In this document: positions 25,201-35,706 of the stretch, in pieces
Layout of the letters: each line of letters starts with the position of its first letter
How positions within the stretch are numbered: the first letter of the stretch is position 1
DNA from: Terramyces sp. JEL0728
Lineage: Eukaryota > Chytridiomycota > Chytridiomycetes > Rhizophydiales > Terramycetaceae
Assembly (NCBI GenBank): GCA_027603945.1
Contig: JADIIU010000016.1
Location: 108,093 to 172,092, forward strand
Length of the DNA stretch: 64,000 nucleotides
Reading direction: 5' to 3'
The notes under the pieces: model-generated
What the model saw: the letters and a program-made list of their open reading frames with translations, nothing else
Told to the model about the DNA's origin: nothing
Database searches by the model: none
Made by a program: the position numbers and the translations under genes

Positions 25201-25742
25201 TCCCGCACTTTAACTCTGAAATTATTTCTCGCTTGACTAAACTTGGTGTCGAGCATGTGTCTGAACTTTTGGAATTGGAAGATAAAGACCGGAACGATTG
25301 TCTTAGATTGGATAATAGCCAGATGAAGGATGTAGTCAGATTTGTCAATAGATATCCCAACGTTGATATTGAATTCTCTTTGGTTGCGTCAAAGGTTGCA
25401 CAAGGAGATTCTGGTTCAATGAAGATTACACTTGAACGCGAAACTGACGAAGCAAGCGTTGGGCCAGTAATTGCACCATATTACCCAGCAAAGAAAGAAG
25501 AGGGGTGGTGGGTAGTTATTGCCGATCCAGAGACAAGAACCCTCTTGGGTATCAAGAGAATCAATCTTCAGCTTAAACATGCTCTTACGCTTGATTTCAC
25601 CGTGCCTGAAAACAAGCTTGGCAAAGTTGGTTGTAAATTATATCTTATGTGTGATTGCTATATGGGTGCAGATCAGGAATTCGATTTCGAAATCGATGTT
25701 GAACAGGGTAAAGTCCAAGATAGCGACGAGGAAATGGAATAA
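19298..25742 (+). CDS. BRR2: BRR2, U5 snRNP DExD/H RNA helicase
   Basis: The Ski2-like helicase that unwinds U4/U6 during spliceosome activation; 2,120 residues, full length for the family. Introns are 19703-19722, 20669-20688, 23341-23361 and 24609-24629. The N-terminal region has the Brr2 signature [20 protein letters not shown]. The active cassette carries [21 protein letters not shown] and SATLPN, followed by a Sec63 unit. The second cassette is degenerate as expected ([17 protein letters not shown]). A second Sec63 unit starts at [20 protein letters not shown]. It is the core splicing helicase in a genome with extreme introns. The stop is TAATAAA. Confidence 0.97.
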
Positions 25743-25812
25743 TAAACTTTTGTTGATCAGAGTTGCGTATTCAAGTATTGCTGGGACCATGCTTTGAATT
25801 TTTTCAACTTTA

Positions 25813-26385
25813 ATGGAGAAACGAAAAGTTTTCAAGCAGGCACTGAGTTCTCCATATGTGATAAAATGGAATCAAATATCTGTAGAACAAGAAAATAGCG
25901 TATTGTCAGAGCTAGAGTCTGTTGATAAAGCAAAATTGATTGTTGGACTAAAGAATTTAACAGAAATTCTGCAGGATGAATCAAAAAAATCAACAGTAAA
26001 ATCAATTTTATTTTGTAAAGGCGATCTTCCTATCATGGCCTACAACCATTTACCAGCGCTATGTTACAACTCGGTCAAACTGGTTCCGCTGTTGAGGAAT
26101 TCACAAGCAAAACTGGATGAAATAGTTGGAAAAAATAATATGTGCGCTGTAGGGATTACAAATGACAGAGAATTTGAAATGCTGAATCATTTGATTGATG
26201 GGTTTGTGGATTACCTGGATGTGCCTTGGATGGATGGTAAAGGTTATATATCCACAAATATCAAAATTATTGAAACCACTCAGGGGCAGGTTAAAAAGAA
26301 CAGGACATCTGCTCCTAGTGCCAGCAAGACTAATAAGAGCGATACCCAAAAAGAAAAACAGTCCAAAAAACTGAAAACTAAATAA
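25813..26385 (+). CDS. POP3: RNase P/MRP protein subunit Pop3 (L7Ae-like, Rpp38 type)
   Basis: A 190-residue single-exon gene. The core reads KSTVKSILFCKGDLPIMAYN, HLPALCY, VKLVPLLRNSQAKLDEIVG and MCAVGI, the pattern of fungal Pop3 and human Rpp38. These bind the kink-turn-like elements of RNase P and RNase MRP RNAs in tRNA and rRNA processing. A basic tail (KEKQSKKLKTK) follows. The start follows GAATTTTTTCAAC. The TAA is inside AAATAAAA. Its stop is 27 nt from the convergent phosphatase gene. Confidence 0.8.
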   Translation: MEKRKVFKQALSSPYVIKWNQISVEQENSVLSELESVDKAKLIVGLKNLTEILQDESKKSTVKSILFCKGDLPIMAYNHLPALCYNSVKLVPLLRNSQAKLDEIVGKNNMCAVGITNDREFEMLNHLIDGFVDYLDVPWMDGKGYISTNIKIIETTQGQVKKNRTSAPSASKTNKSDTQKEKQSKKLKTK

Positions 26386-26412
26386 AAGCACTGAGCTAAT
26401 AAAAAATACAGT

Positions 26413-29380
26413 TTATATTGAAAGGAAATGCGAAATGAACTTTTCTCTCTTGCGCGCAATCGTTTCAACAGTGTCCACTTCTTCCTTTGGCTTGCCATAT
26501 ACATAGGATGCAAATCCACTGTATAGATATGTGGAAATACTTGGTACTTCGACTGGGGTCGTAGTTGTCCGTTGCCTAAAAAATACCGGCATAAACAATT
26601 TTGCTAGATTAGTGTAAGGTACCTATGGAATTGGGGGTTGCTATGCCTTTTCCTTGATATTCTTTGCACAGTTGATTAAAAAAGCTCGTTAAATATGTGA
26701 ACATGTGGTGGTGTGACACTGGGAGACTTTCTATAGCCCGTTTGGCTTCGGCATAAGAAATGTGGCCTTCAGTACATCTATCGTGCAATTCTGGGGGGAT
26801 GATTGGGACTGGGAGTGAATTCAAGAATGTTACAAGCAGGTCAACTGCAGAATGGACCGCGCCTTCCCTTGATTTGGAGATTGCATCAACTTTTCCTATC
26901 GGGATTTCGCTTTGTGCGAATTCATGTACATTTGCCAATTGAAATTCTCTAGTTTCATTGAGATTTAAAAACAACAGGTCTTTGTCGAATTCTTTGCCTT
27001 GGTCAAGGCACTGAATCATATACTGTACTATCAGTGGATCTCCTGGTCCAAAGAACAAGTCATCCTACATTTACAGATCGCTTACCACATCAATCCCATA
27101 CTTGTAGATGAAATCAATAATATGCCAAACTTCTTTTGGCAATGAGAGTCCTTGGCCGTCTAGCTCAGAAGGAGGAGAAGAATTGTGGCCTTGGATATCT
27201 AAGGGGTTGACCCCCTTCAAAGCCTGCTCCAGTGTATTAATATTAAAAACTGAATTTACTGGCAATAGTGTTAAGCTTTGAATTTTTTCCACAGTGTAAG
27301 AGTTACAAGGTTTAAGCAATCTGCACAATAAATCAAGGGATTCGCCAATAAATGACGGTTTCCATTCAGCATTTAGCGAAATAAAATGGTCGTTTCCGTT
27401 TTCAATATGGAATATTATGATGTCTGTAAGAACATCTTTTCCAACATTTAAGTTGTGTGTGTGTTCTGGAGAGATGTTCAGCGTAACGGTAATTTCAGCT
27501 GTTTCGCCAGGGAATACTGCTCCTTTGATAGGACTAACTTTGTGCCATGGTTTCAATAAAGATTCTTGTGTATTCTTTGGAATAAGTGCAAATGGTGCAA
27601 TAACTTGTCCAATGTTTGTGAAGGTAAATTTTCTAGTTACTGGTTGAAGTGGGTTTGCTTCTCCAAACTCTAGCTGTGTAGTGTCTAATACCAATGTGGG
27701 AATTGCCTCGTTTTCTAACTTGTCCATTTCTCTAGTGATTTCAAATGTTATGGCTCCAAGTTTTTCTTGATCAACTTTTCTAATCTTTGTATCAAAAGTA
27801 GCTGCTACTGGCTTGTGGTCACTGAGTTTGATCTGATCACAGGAAGTGTAACTGGTACACTTTAGCCAGTCGGGATCTTCCAGCTGCAAAGGGTTCTTAA
27901 GCCAAAGGATTCTATCACACCAGGAAGGGCACCTCTTCTTTTCGCTACTTTAACTAGTCCATTACCTGGTATCGTAAACATTGGTTCCAAAATCATACTT
28001 GTACGTGGGATTAAAGTTAATAGGTGCTTCCTCAAACCCAGTAAATACTCTTTTGAGATTTCTTTCAACATTCAGTTGATCATCTTTCAACAATGTCTCC
28101 AGATTCTTGCTGTTTATCAGATCCTTCACTTGCGACTCAGTGTTGTTGATTCGATAGTTCAAATCCCCCATCCAGACTAGATGGCTAAGATTAGAATATA
28201 TTACTCTGTATCAAACACCGACAACATTTTAGATGGGGTGGTAGTGACTAACGGAGCATTTTTCACCACTGGTTGGCCATTCAACAGTGGTGAAGTATCT
28301 AGAAACGTTGCAACCCATGGATTTTGTTGCTGGTATTCTGCAGAATCTTCGTACTGAGTTTGGATTGGATAGACTAATTTCTTTGAGATATATTGATAAT
28401 CCTGATTTCTTTTATCAGTCATGTTCACATCAGCAGCAAGATGGCAGTTTACAAAAGAATAATAAGAGTCAAGTATTCTTAACCGGACTCCTACTGCCCC
28501 TTTATTCCCCATAACCCCGAGTATTCCTGTAGCAATTGATTCTGCAGACACTTCTTGAACAATACCGACATTCTTGGCTGTTGTATACACTAAAATAAGC
28601 ATTCCAACTAGTTGTTTTGAAGCAATTTTGACGTATTTTTCCCTATGCAAGATCAATGCTCGTTCAACAGCTGCACTCCACTCTTGCTCTTTCAGTGGAT
28701 CATACATCAAATAAGCTTCTGTACTCAGATCAACCTCCTGGAATCCCAGGACATATAATTCAGGGCTGGCAACCTGTCCATCATACAGCCATGGTTTTAG
28801 CGTTTCCGCTGCTGGTTCTCCTGCAACATTCCATGTTCCGCAAAATATTTTGAAATTAGAATAATCTGTAACGGACTTGTAATTTGTTCTTAATTCTTTT
28901 GCCAAATAAGCTTTCTTGATTTTCTTGACTTCGTTGGTCGCCATCAACAGATTTGGTAGGATAAATGGATTATTTAGCTGTGGATAATTGAGCGATGTTA
29001 GGGATTTCTTGGTAAACCGCTCTTTAACAAACTGGTTTAGCCAGATGGTATCGCTGTTGTCATTGTTCTTTACAGATTCGAGAGTGGAAACAAATTTCTG
29101 CAATTCCTTTGTTTTTAGTGTGATGAAATGATAGTTTTGAATTGTCAATCGAACATTACTTGCGGAAGTTTCTAATTAATTAATTATTACCGATTCCGAT
29201 CTCTAAATCTGAGGTTACCCTGATCAAATTTTGAAATGCAACTGATTTCAATGACTCGATGTTGTAAATAAAGATTACATGGCTGGATGACTTTACTATC
29301 GCCAAGATTAGTGTCTGTGCTCCGGATAATACTGGAATCGTAGAGAGAACGGCCAGTTCACCGAAAATGTTGAGATCCAT
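26413..29380 (-). CDS. OCRL/INPP5B-like inositol polyphosphate 5-phosphatase with ASH and RhoGAP-like domains
   Basis: A PI(4,5)P2 5-phosphatase of 955 residues acting in membrane traffic. Introns are 29172-29190, 28185-28204, 27945-27965, 27065-27085 and 26604-26622 (19-21 nt). Domains in order are an N-terminal PH-like region (about 1-110), the catalytic domain (FCGTWNVAG, GFQEVDLS, KRNQDYQYISKK, VWMGDLNYRI, CPSWCDRILWL, LSDHKPVAATF), an ASH/immunoglobulin-like part (TFTNIGQVIAPFALIPKN) and a RhoGAP-like domain (DDLFFGPGDPLIVQYMIQCL to SIAKLFMPVFFRQR). The catalytic motifs are intact. The GAP domain shows no clear arginine finger, as in OCRL. Confidence 0.92.
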
Positions 29381-29593
29381 TCTCTAATTTGCAAAAGTAT
29401 AAATAATGCCACCAATTGAAAACTCAATCACAGATATCCTGAGTTAAGGTTGGAATTAACTAGATAAGCAACTTTGAGTATTGCCATGAATTCATTCGGT
29501 ATGCGAGAAATCGCATACTGGTATTTCCTATCCAAATAAATCTGTTGGGGTCAGCCAGTCTTTGATCAGAACGTTTCCTGATTTTGCAGAGTA

Positions 29594-30886
29594 ATGAAAA
29601 CGACAACCAGCTCTGGCTCCCCAATTTTTCGCAAGCGTCTGTGTGTATTACTAGGAATATTAGTGTTCCTCCTCTGGAATATTCCATCTCCGCAACACCA
29701 ATCCAGATATGTGTTCCGAACAAGTCTTGGTTCAAAATCGCCTTATCCAACTCCAAAAGAATCGGGATTTAGCCCTACATGCAAGCTGGTACAAGTACAG
29801 GTAGTTGCCAGACATGGAATTCGGTGGTGGACGGAAGGAAAGCAAAACAACATGTTTGATTTGGTAGATTACATCAAAGCGAATGTTGATCCCGACAAGC
29901 ATCCTCGTCTATCTAAATTAGTACTTTCATATCCTAAAGATCGAGCTGGAGAGCTTGCGCCAGCAGGAATTAAACAACTACGGGGGTTTGCACAAAGATT
30001 CGAGGCAAGATACGGCAAATATGGAGTGTTAAATAGCACGCTTCGAGTGGAATCTAGCAATCTTCCAAGGGTGCTTGATTCTGCCAAAGTTTTTGTAGAT
30101 ACACTGAAGCGCAAGAGTCCCATCAACCATGTTGTGGATCGCAAGCGAGATGCCGATTTAAATCCGACTAAAGCATGTTCATTATATGTAGAGAACAAAG
30201 ATAGCAATGGAGCAAAAGAGCAGGGAGAATCATGGAGGAATAGATTTATTCCAAACTTGCAAAAGAAGTTTCAGAAAGTACTTTCTTTCAGCTCAAAGCA
30301 AATTTACACCTTGCTGGATCTGTGTGCTTCACAAATAGCACTGCTTGGTTACGATAGTTTGGATGGGGTCTGCTTCATGTTTAACGACAGCGACATGGAA
30401 AACTATGAAATTTTGGATGACATTGAAAAGTATTATGAACTGGGATACGGCAATGAATTAAATGGCAAATCAGCGTGCAGTTTACTCTCGGGAATTGCTT
30501 TTGAGATGAACAACTATCACGCCAATCCAGTGATTCTAAAATTTACACATGCAGAAACTATGGTGCCATTAATTACTGCTTTGGGATTATTCGAGGATGC
30601 GTTTAAACTCGGTGCTGGACTTCCGATGAGTCAGCTTAGAAAAAGGAGATTCATCACCAGCATAGTCGCACCTTTCATGGGAAATGCCATTTTTGAGCTG
30701 TATGATTGTGGTAAAGATCTTCAAGTAAAGTTGCTGGTGAATGAAGTATATTATGACATTCCTGGCTGCGGTTCCAGATGTGTCCTTTCAAAATTCAACG
30801 AGATTTATGGGCATTTAATTGGCTGCAATTTCGACAAGCTCTGTGGTAATTCGACGCCTTCAAATGGTAGTTGGAACAAGTATTAA
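29594..30886 (+). CDS. Histidine acid phosphatase, MINPP1-like (secretory pathway)
   Basis: A 430-residue clade-2 histidine phosphatase, single exon. A signal anchor lies near the N-terminus (LCVLLGILVFLLWNI). The catalytic RHG motif is VVARHGIRWW, and the second motif is FTHAETMVPLITALGLF (HAE, as in multiple inositol polyphosphate phosphatases, where other acid phosphatases have HD). A Cys-rich C-terminal part suggests disulfides in the ER or outside. It probably acts on phytate-like inositol phosphates. It is divergent from the OCRL-like 5-phosphatase; co-regulation of two inositol-phosphate enzymes is possible. Confidence 0.82.
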   Translation: MKTTTSSGSPIFRKRLCVLLGILVFLLWNIPSPQHQSRYVFRTSLGSKSPYPTPKESGFSPTCKLVQVQVVARHGIRWWTEGKQNNMFDLVDYIKANVDPDKHPRLSKLVLSYPKDRAGELAPAGIKQLRGFAQRFEARYGKYGVLNSTLRVESSNLPRVLDSAKVFVDTLKRKSPINHVVDRKRDADLNPTKACSLYVENKDSNGAKEQGESWRNRFIPNLQKKFQKVLSFSSKQIYTLLDLCASQIALLGYDSLDGVCFMFNDSDMENYEILDDIEKYYELGYGNELNGKSACSLLSGIAFEMNNYHANPVILKFTHAETMVPLITALGLFEDAFKLGAGLPMSQLRKRRFITSIVAPFMGNAIFELYDCGKDLQVKLLVNEVYYDIPGCGSRCVLSKFNEIYGHLIGCNFDKLCGNSTPSNGSWNKY

Positions 30887-30960
30887 TAATACAGTGTGTT
30901 TTACAAATGACAGTTGCTGTTTTCACGGTTTAAAATTTGAATTTTTCCAAAATCTTAAAC

Positions 30961-33277
30961 ATGACAACGCTGCTGATTGACAATTACGATTCGTTTACCT
31001 GGAACGTCTACCAGTCGCTGTGCAACTTGGGGGCCACTGTTATTGTGCATCGAAATGATTTTATTACGCTTGAGGAAGCAATTGCATTGAACCCAAAGAA
31101 CTTGGTTATCTCGCCTGGTAAATATATGTTGAGATAGGTCCTGGCCACCCTTCAGAAGCAGGAATATCAAATGTATTATTGAAACATTTTGCAGGTAAAA
31201 TCCCAGTCCTTGGAGTATGCTTGGGCGAACAATGTATGTTTGAATTATACGGAGGTACAGTCGCACCATGTGGGGAATTAATCCACGGGAAAACTACTCC
31301 GGTCCAGCATGACGGAAAAGGATTATACGACGGTGTATCGCAAAATATCGAGTGCACACGGTATCATTCGCTTTCTGGAATTCCTAAAACACTGCCAAAA
31401 GAATTAGAAGTTACTTCATGGACGGAAAGCGGGATTATTATGGGAGTTAGACACAAGAAATATGTAATGGAAGGAGTTCAATATCATCCAGAAAGTATCG
31501 CTAGTGAAGAAGGCGAAAAGATGTTTGCCAATTTCTTGTCTTGGGAAGGCGGATTGTGGTCAGAATTGAAGGTGAACCGAGATAATCTGAAATTCATTCA
31601 AAAGTCAGAAGCCGAGGAAGATGTAGGTCACGGTATACCTCTACACCTAGCTTCTAAAATGAACTCCACTGCAAAGCCTGCTCAAATGAAGGTTGAAAAG
31701 CAGTCCATTTTGCAAAAGATTTACCAAAAGAGAATCAAGGATGTATTTGATCAGAAGAATCTTCCAGGATTTTCAATGGCTTATCTGGAACGCTCTTATT
31801 CCCTAGGTTTGGCACCCACTGTGATTTCGTTTCCTGATAGACTAAAACAGTCCATTAGTCAACATGGCGTTGCAGTGCTGGCAGAAGTCAAACGAGCATC
31901 GCCATCCAAAGGTGAAATTGACATGTATGCACATGCAGGCCAGCAATCCCTGTTGTATGCTGAAGGGGGAGCAGCTTGTATTTCCGTATTAACTGAGCCA
32001 AACTGGTTTAAAGGATCTATATCAGACCTCCAAACTGTTCGTGCAACTTTGGAACGATTGCCGGACAGACCTGCAGTCCTACGGAAAGAGTTTATTTTTG
32101 AAGAATATCAGATTCTTGAAGCTCGCCTATCAGGTAATATTCGTTAACCGCAGGCGCGGATACAATTCTTCTTATTGTTGCAATGTTATCTGACACCCAG
32201 CTAACAAAATTGATCGATTACTCTAGAAACCTTGGCATGGAACCGCTCGTCGAAGTTGCAGCAGCTTCTGAAATGAAGCGAGCGATAGCTTTGGGCTCTA
32301 AAGTCATCGGGGTCAACAACAGAGACTTGAATACATTCCAAGTAGATATGAATAGAACTACAGCCTTATCTGCGTTGACAGAGAATTCAGAGATTATTTT
32401 ACTAGCTCTCAGTGGCATCACTTCTCGCGAAGATGTAGAAAAGTACATTGATTCTGGTGCACAAGGCGTATTGGTTGGCGAGGCTCTCATGAGAGCTTCA
32501 TCTAAACCTGCTATGGTCAGAGAACTCCTTGGTGCCAGAAACCCCGATGCAGACTCTCAGAAAGTAAAAATTTGCGGAATTACCAATGTCAATGATGCGT
32601 TACATGCTTGCGACAGCGGGGCAGATTTTATCGGGTTGATATTTGCAGGAAAATCTCCAAGAGTTGTTACTAAAGAAGATGCAAAGGCTATTGTAGAAGC
32701 TGTCAGAGCCAAATATCCCAAAGCAGACAAGAATAGAGATTCGACTCTTTTAACAATTCCAGTTACAGCTTCGGAATGGTTTACATCCCAGCAGTTTGAA
32801 CAAAGACCAGCAACCATTGGCGTGTTTACGAATCATACAGCAGCAGAAATTAATGAAATTGCATCTTTCTGCAACCTGGACTATATTCAACTACATCAAC
32901 CAAAATCAATCCAATTTCATAAACTGCTAAACAAGCCGGTATTCCAGGTCATTGGAATAGATTCCACAGCAAAAGATGTGTTAAACAAAGTGCTGCAAGA
33001 TATTGAAAACTACAAATTAAGCGCCAAAGCCATTCTCCTTGACACAACCACACCTACTGCCTTTGGTGGGACTGGCCATACATTTGATTGGTCTCTTGTA
33101 AGCAAATTGGGCAAACTTGGCATCCCTGTAGGTTTGGCAGGTGGTCTAACTCCCGACAATGTCAAGGAAGCGAGCCAATTGAAACCAATATTTGTTGACG
33201 TTTGCTCAGGTGTAGAAGCTTCCAAAGGGATCAAGGATTCCAACCTAGTCTCCAAATTCATCAAAAACGCCAAATAA
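30961..33277 (+). CDS. trpC: Trifunctional tryptophan biosynthesis enzyme (GATase - IGP synthase - PRA isomerase)
   Basis: A 758-residue fusion typical of fungi. Introns are 31118-31137 and 32135-32154 (both 20 nt). Residues about 1-200 are the glutamine amidotransferase of anthranilate synthase ([12 protein letters not shown], catalytic Cys in [16 protein letters not shown]). Residues about 230-510 are indole-3-glycerol-phosphate synthase ([26 protein letters not shown]). Residues about 520-758 are phosphoribosylanthranilate isomerase ([19 protein letters not shown]). It implies tryptophan prototrophy, which argues against a canonical microsporidian. The stop is in AAATAAAA. Confidence 0.95.
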
Positions 33278-33319
33278 AAACATTTCAAATTTATTATATT
33301 TAAGCTAAACCACTAGATC

Positions 33320-33969
33320 TTACAAGATAAAACATTTTGACTTTTCCTTTTGCTCCTTCTTTTGCTTCTTCATATACACCCCGTTCCCTCTAATGGATCT
33401 AATTAGAGTATAGAAAGCGCTAGAGTTAGCAAGAATTACAGATCTACATTGAATGCAGTCTTTGCAGAAGTCTCTACGAATCCCAAATGATTATTGTTTG
33501 ATAATTTCGCAGCCAATGCAACTCCGTCAGCATACGAAACTTGTCTATCCTTCTTGTCGCACTTGTTTCCGACAATAATTATCGGTACAGTTTCCGATTC
33601 TTTGACATTTACAATTTGCTGCTTCAAACTTTCAATCATATCGAATGAACTCTTTGTAGTTACTGAATATACTAGTAGGAATCCTTCTCCGTCCTTGATC
33701 CACTGATCCCGAAGCCTAAGTCAGTTTATATTGTACGATATGAATTCTTCTTGTCCGGCAGTGTCTAGGATATCTAGAATGCATGGTTGTCTGTCTACTA
33801 CTAACTGTTTCCTGTATGAATCTTCAATTGTAGGATCGTAAAACTTGTTAGAAATTTAATACCTCTATGGTTAGCAATGGTTACCAATGAACTGTGAGCG
33901 GCAAAATTGAATTGTAAGTGCCGTCTTGCCAACACCACCGTCACCTAATACAACTAGTTTATGCAGCAT
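33320..33969 (-). CDS. RAS1: Ras-family small GTPase with a 2-nt microexon
   Basis: A membrane-anchored Ras GTPase of 189 residues. Landmarks are the P-loop GDGGVGKT, switch I/effector [25 protein letters not shown] and a terminal CAAX box CFIL after a polybasic stretch. A final Leu predicts geranylgeranylation. Introns are 33865-33884 (20), 33844-33862 (19), 33716-33736 (21) and 33420-33439 (20). The first two flank an exon of only two bases. The spliced length between SQFIE and YDPTIED matches yeast Ras exactly. Cutting and terminal [10 protein letters not shown] only appear after the last intron is removed. Confidence 0.93.
33863..33864 (-). other. Two-nucleotide microexon (AG)
   Basis: On the minus strand the exon ATT-G is followed by a 20-nt intron (GTAACC...GCTAACCATAG), the bases AG, then a 19-nt intron (GTATTA...TCTAACAAG) and TTT TAC GAT. 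Only retention of exactly AG gives [10 protein letters not shown] in frame. Both flanking introns have their own donor, CTAAC element and AG. Confidence 0.85.
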
Positions 33970-34252
33970 TTAGTGAAAAGGAATAATTTGGAAAAACAAA
34001 ACAGCCGAAATTTTTTGGCTTTCGTTTTGAGAAACTTGGAATTGCAAAGAATTTCAAAAGAGGTTCAAGAAACTCGATTCAGTGCCAGCAAGCGGTCGTT
34101 CGGATCTTGGGGAATGCTACCATTGTAAAAGATGTTGACTGGTCTAGTTCATTCATGTTCAACTCCATTCTTTTCCCAACTCTGCGGTCAATGAATCACC
34201 TGGAAAACGGTTATACAACTACAAGCCAGTATGAATAGAAATTCAATTAAAT

Positions 34253-34699
34253 TTATTCCTTCTTTTTCTGATCTTTAGGTTCTGGTTTGTGGGTAATAAG
34301 AATCAAATGGTATCCAAATTGAGTCTTTACAGGACCGTAGACTTTTCCAACCTTCGATTCTGGTGAAAAACAAACTGCGTCGAATTCTTGAACCATTTGG
34401 CCAGGACCAAACTCTCCAAGGGAACCACCATTCTTGCCAGATGGACAAGTGGAATGCTTCTTTGCCAATTCCGAAAATGTTTCAGTGCTCACATTTGCTT
34501 TGATTTCTTCGCATTCCTCCTTGGTCTTTACTAAAATATGTGAAGCTCGTATTTTCTGTGATGGGTACAGGAATTCTGTAACGTTGGTGTAAAGTAGATA
34601 TAATATTACAAACAGGATTGGCCATCCAGTGATCGGACCCAGCACTGGTTTAGATAGAGCTTCTACGATTGGTTCTACTGCTTCTTTAATCTGATCCAT
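34253..34699 (-). CDS. Membrane-anchored parvulin-type peptidyl-prolyl isomerase
   Basis: A 148-residue single-exon gene. A membrane segment lies at about residues 25-46 (WPILFVILYLLYTNVTEFL). A complete rotamase domain follows: ASHILVKTKEECEEI, SGKNGGSLGEFGPGQMVQEF, then GPVKTQFGYHLILI. The C-terminus is KKKE, which fits the KKxx ER-retrieval signal if the catalytic domain faces the cytosol. Eukaryotic parvulins are usually soluble, so the anchor is unusual. TAA lies in GAATAAA. Confidence 0.85.
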   Translation of the reverse strand: MDQIKEAVEPIVEALSKPVLGPITGWPILFVILYLLYTNVTEFLYPSQKIRASHILVKTKEECEEIKANVSTETFSELAKKHSTCPSGKNGGSLGEFGPGQMVQEFDAVCFSPESKVGKVYGPVKTQFGYHLILITHKPEPKDQKKKE

Positions 34700-34729
34700 T
34701 TTTGAGAGAAAATTTTGAACAATATTTTA

Positions 34730-35650
34730 TTAAATGAAATGCAGCATTGCGACTAGGGCGGCTAACCCGCTAATTAAAGGTACTGCGGATGATTGGTAAG
34801 CTTTGTATTGCGTACTACATTGGCCTTGAAGTTGCACGATTGAAGCATTTAATGCTGGACCAAGTTCTGCATCCAAGTTGCCGGACACTTTTTGAACAGC
34901 GGCAATCTGACTGTAGGCGCATTTAGAGCACGAAAGAGTGGTATTGGACAGAATTGTGGAAATACTTGATCCACCTTCCAATAGCCCAGAAACAGTGGAA
35001 AATTCAGATGAAAGACAATAGGCACCAGTGGTATCTTTGACACAAGAAAAGTTGATCAATGCCTGGGTAATGGAAAGCGCTTGCTTGGCTGTCCAATAAG
35101 CATAGACGGGAATAGATCCACACGCTTGCTCTACAGTTTGAATATCGGTTGCAAGTGCTGCTTGACACTTGTCGCTACAAATAGAATTGAATGAATTTGA
35201 TAACTGTGATGAATCGTAATTTGAGGATAAAAAGTTTGGAATATTTGGGACTGACCAGCAACCTGGAGCTGTCAATGAATTGAGTGCGGTTCTACAACTG
35301 GCTGAAATTATTGGGTTAAGCGTTACTGGCTGTCCGGAACTTGCACCGACCAGTGTTCCTCCATTTCCAGTATTAGGGGTTTGTTGGGGTTGTGCAGGCG
35401 GGTTTGCAGTTGTTGGTGCGCTTGGAGGAATTGGAGAGAGGGAAACGGTAGGCACTGCCAGTATACCTGTTGTAGTTGTACCCGGCAGATTAATTGGTAA
35501 GGTAGTTGGTTGCGAATTGGCTGTTGTTGGCGCAATCTTTCCAACTGGTATTCCAACCAATGGAATTAAATCTAATGGTATGCCGGTTGGGAATGTGCCA
35601 TCAGTTGATTGAGCAAAAATAGAATGTAATAAAACCACAATTGAAATCAT
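34730..35650 (-). CDS. Secreted 10-cysteine protein with GPI-like tail, paralogue 1 (Pro/Thr-rich)
   Basis: About 306 residues from the ATG of MISIVVLLHSIFAQS, a signal peptide; an upstream TTG-started extension is unlikely. A Pro/Thr/Gly-rich spacer (about residues 20-110) precedes a domain with ten cysteines spaced like its neighbours (GCW, ICSDKC, YCL, CSKC). The C-terminus is small residues then a hydrophobic stretch (LISGLAALVAMLHFI), as for GPI attachment. It probably sits on the cell surface. It is the first of four tandem paralogues, all single-exon. ATAAAAAGG precedes the start by about 26 nt. I do not recognise the family. Confidence 0.75.
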   Translation of the reverse strand: MISIVVLLHSIFAQSTDGTFPTGIPLDLIPLVGIPVGKIAPTTANSQPTTLPINLPGTTTTGILAVPTVSLSPIPPSAPTTANPPAQPQQTPNTGNGGTLVGASSGQPVTLNPIISASCRTALNSLTAPGCWSVPNIPNFLSSNYDSSQLSNSFNSICSDKCQAALATDIQTVEQACGSIPVYAYWTAKQALSITQALINFSCVKDTTGAYCLSSEFSTVSGLLEGGSSISTILSNTTLSCSKCAYSQIAAVQKVSGNLDAELGPALNASIVQLQGQCSTQYKAYQSSAVPLISGLAALVAMLHFI

Positions 35651-35706
35651 TTGGTTATTCAAATTTCGCTTCCTTTTTATTCAGGGCACCAAAGAGAAAC
35701 ACCGAA

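Noticed and set aside
34000..34231. Plus-strand open frame between Ras and the parvulin gene
   Set aside because: It has no ATG at its start, no family resemblance and no convincing splice partner.
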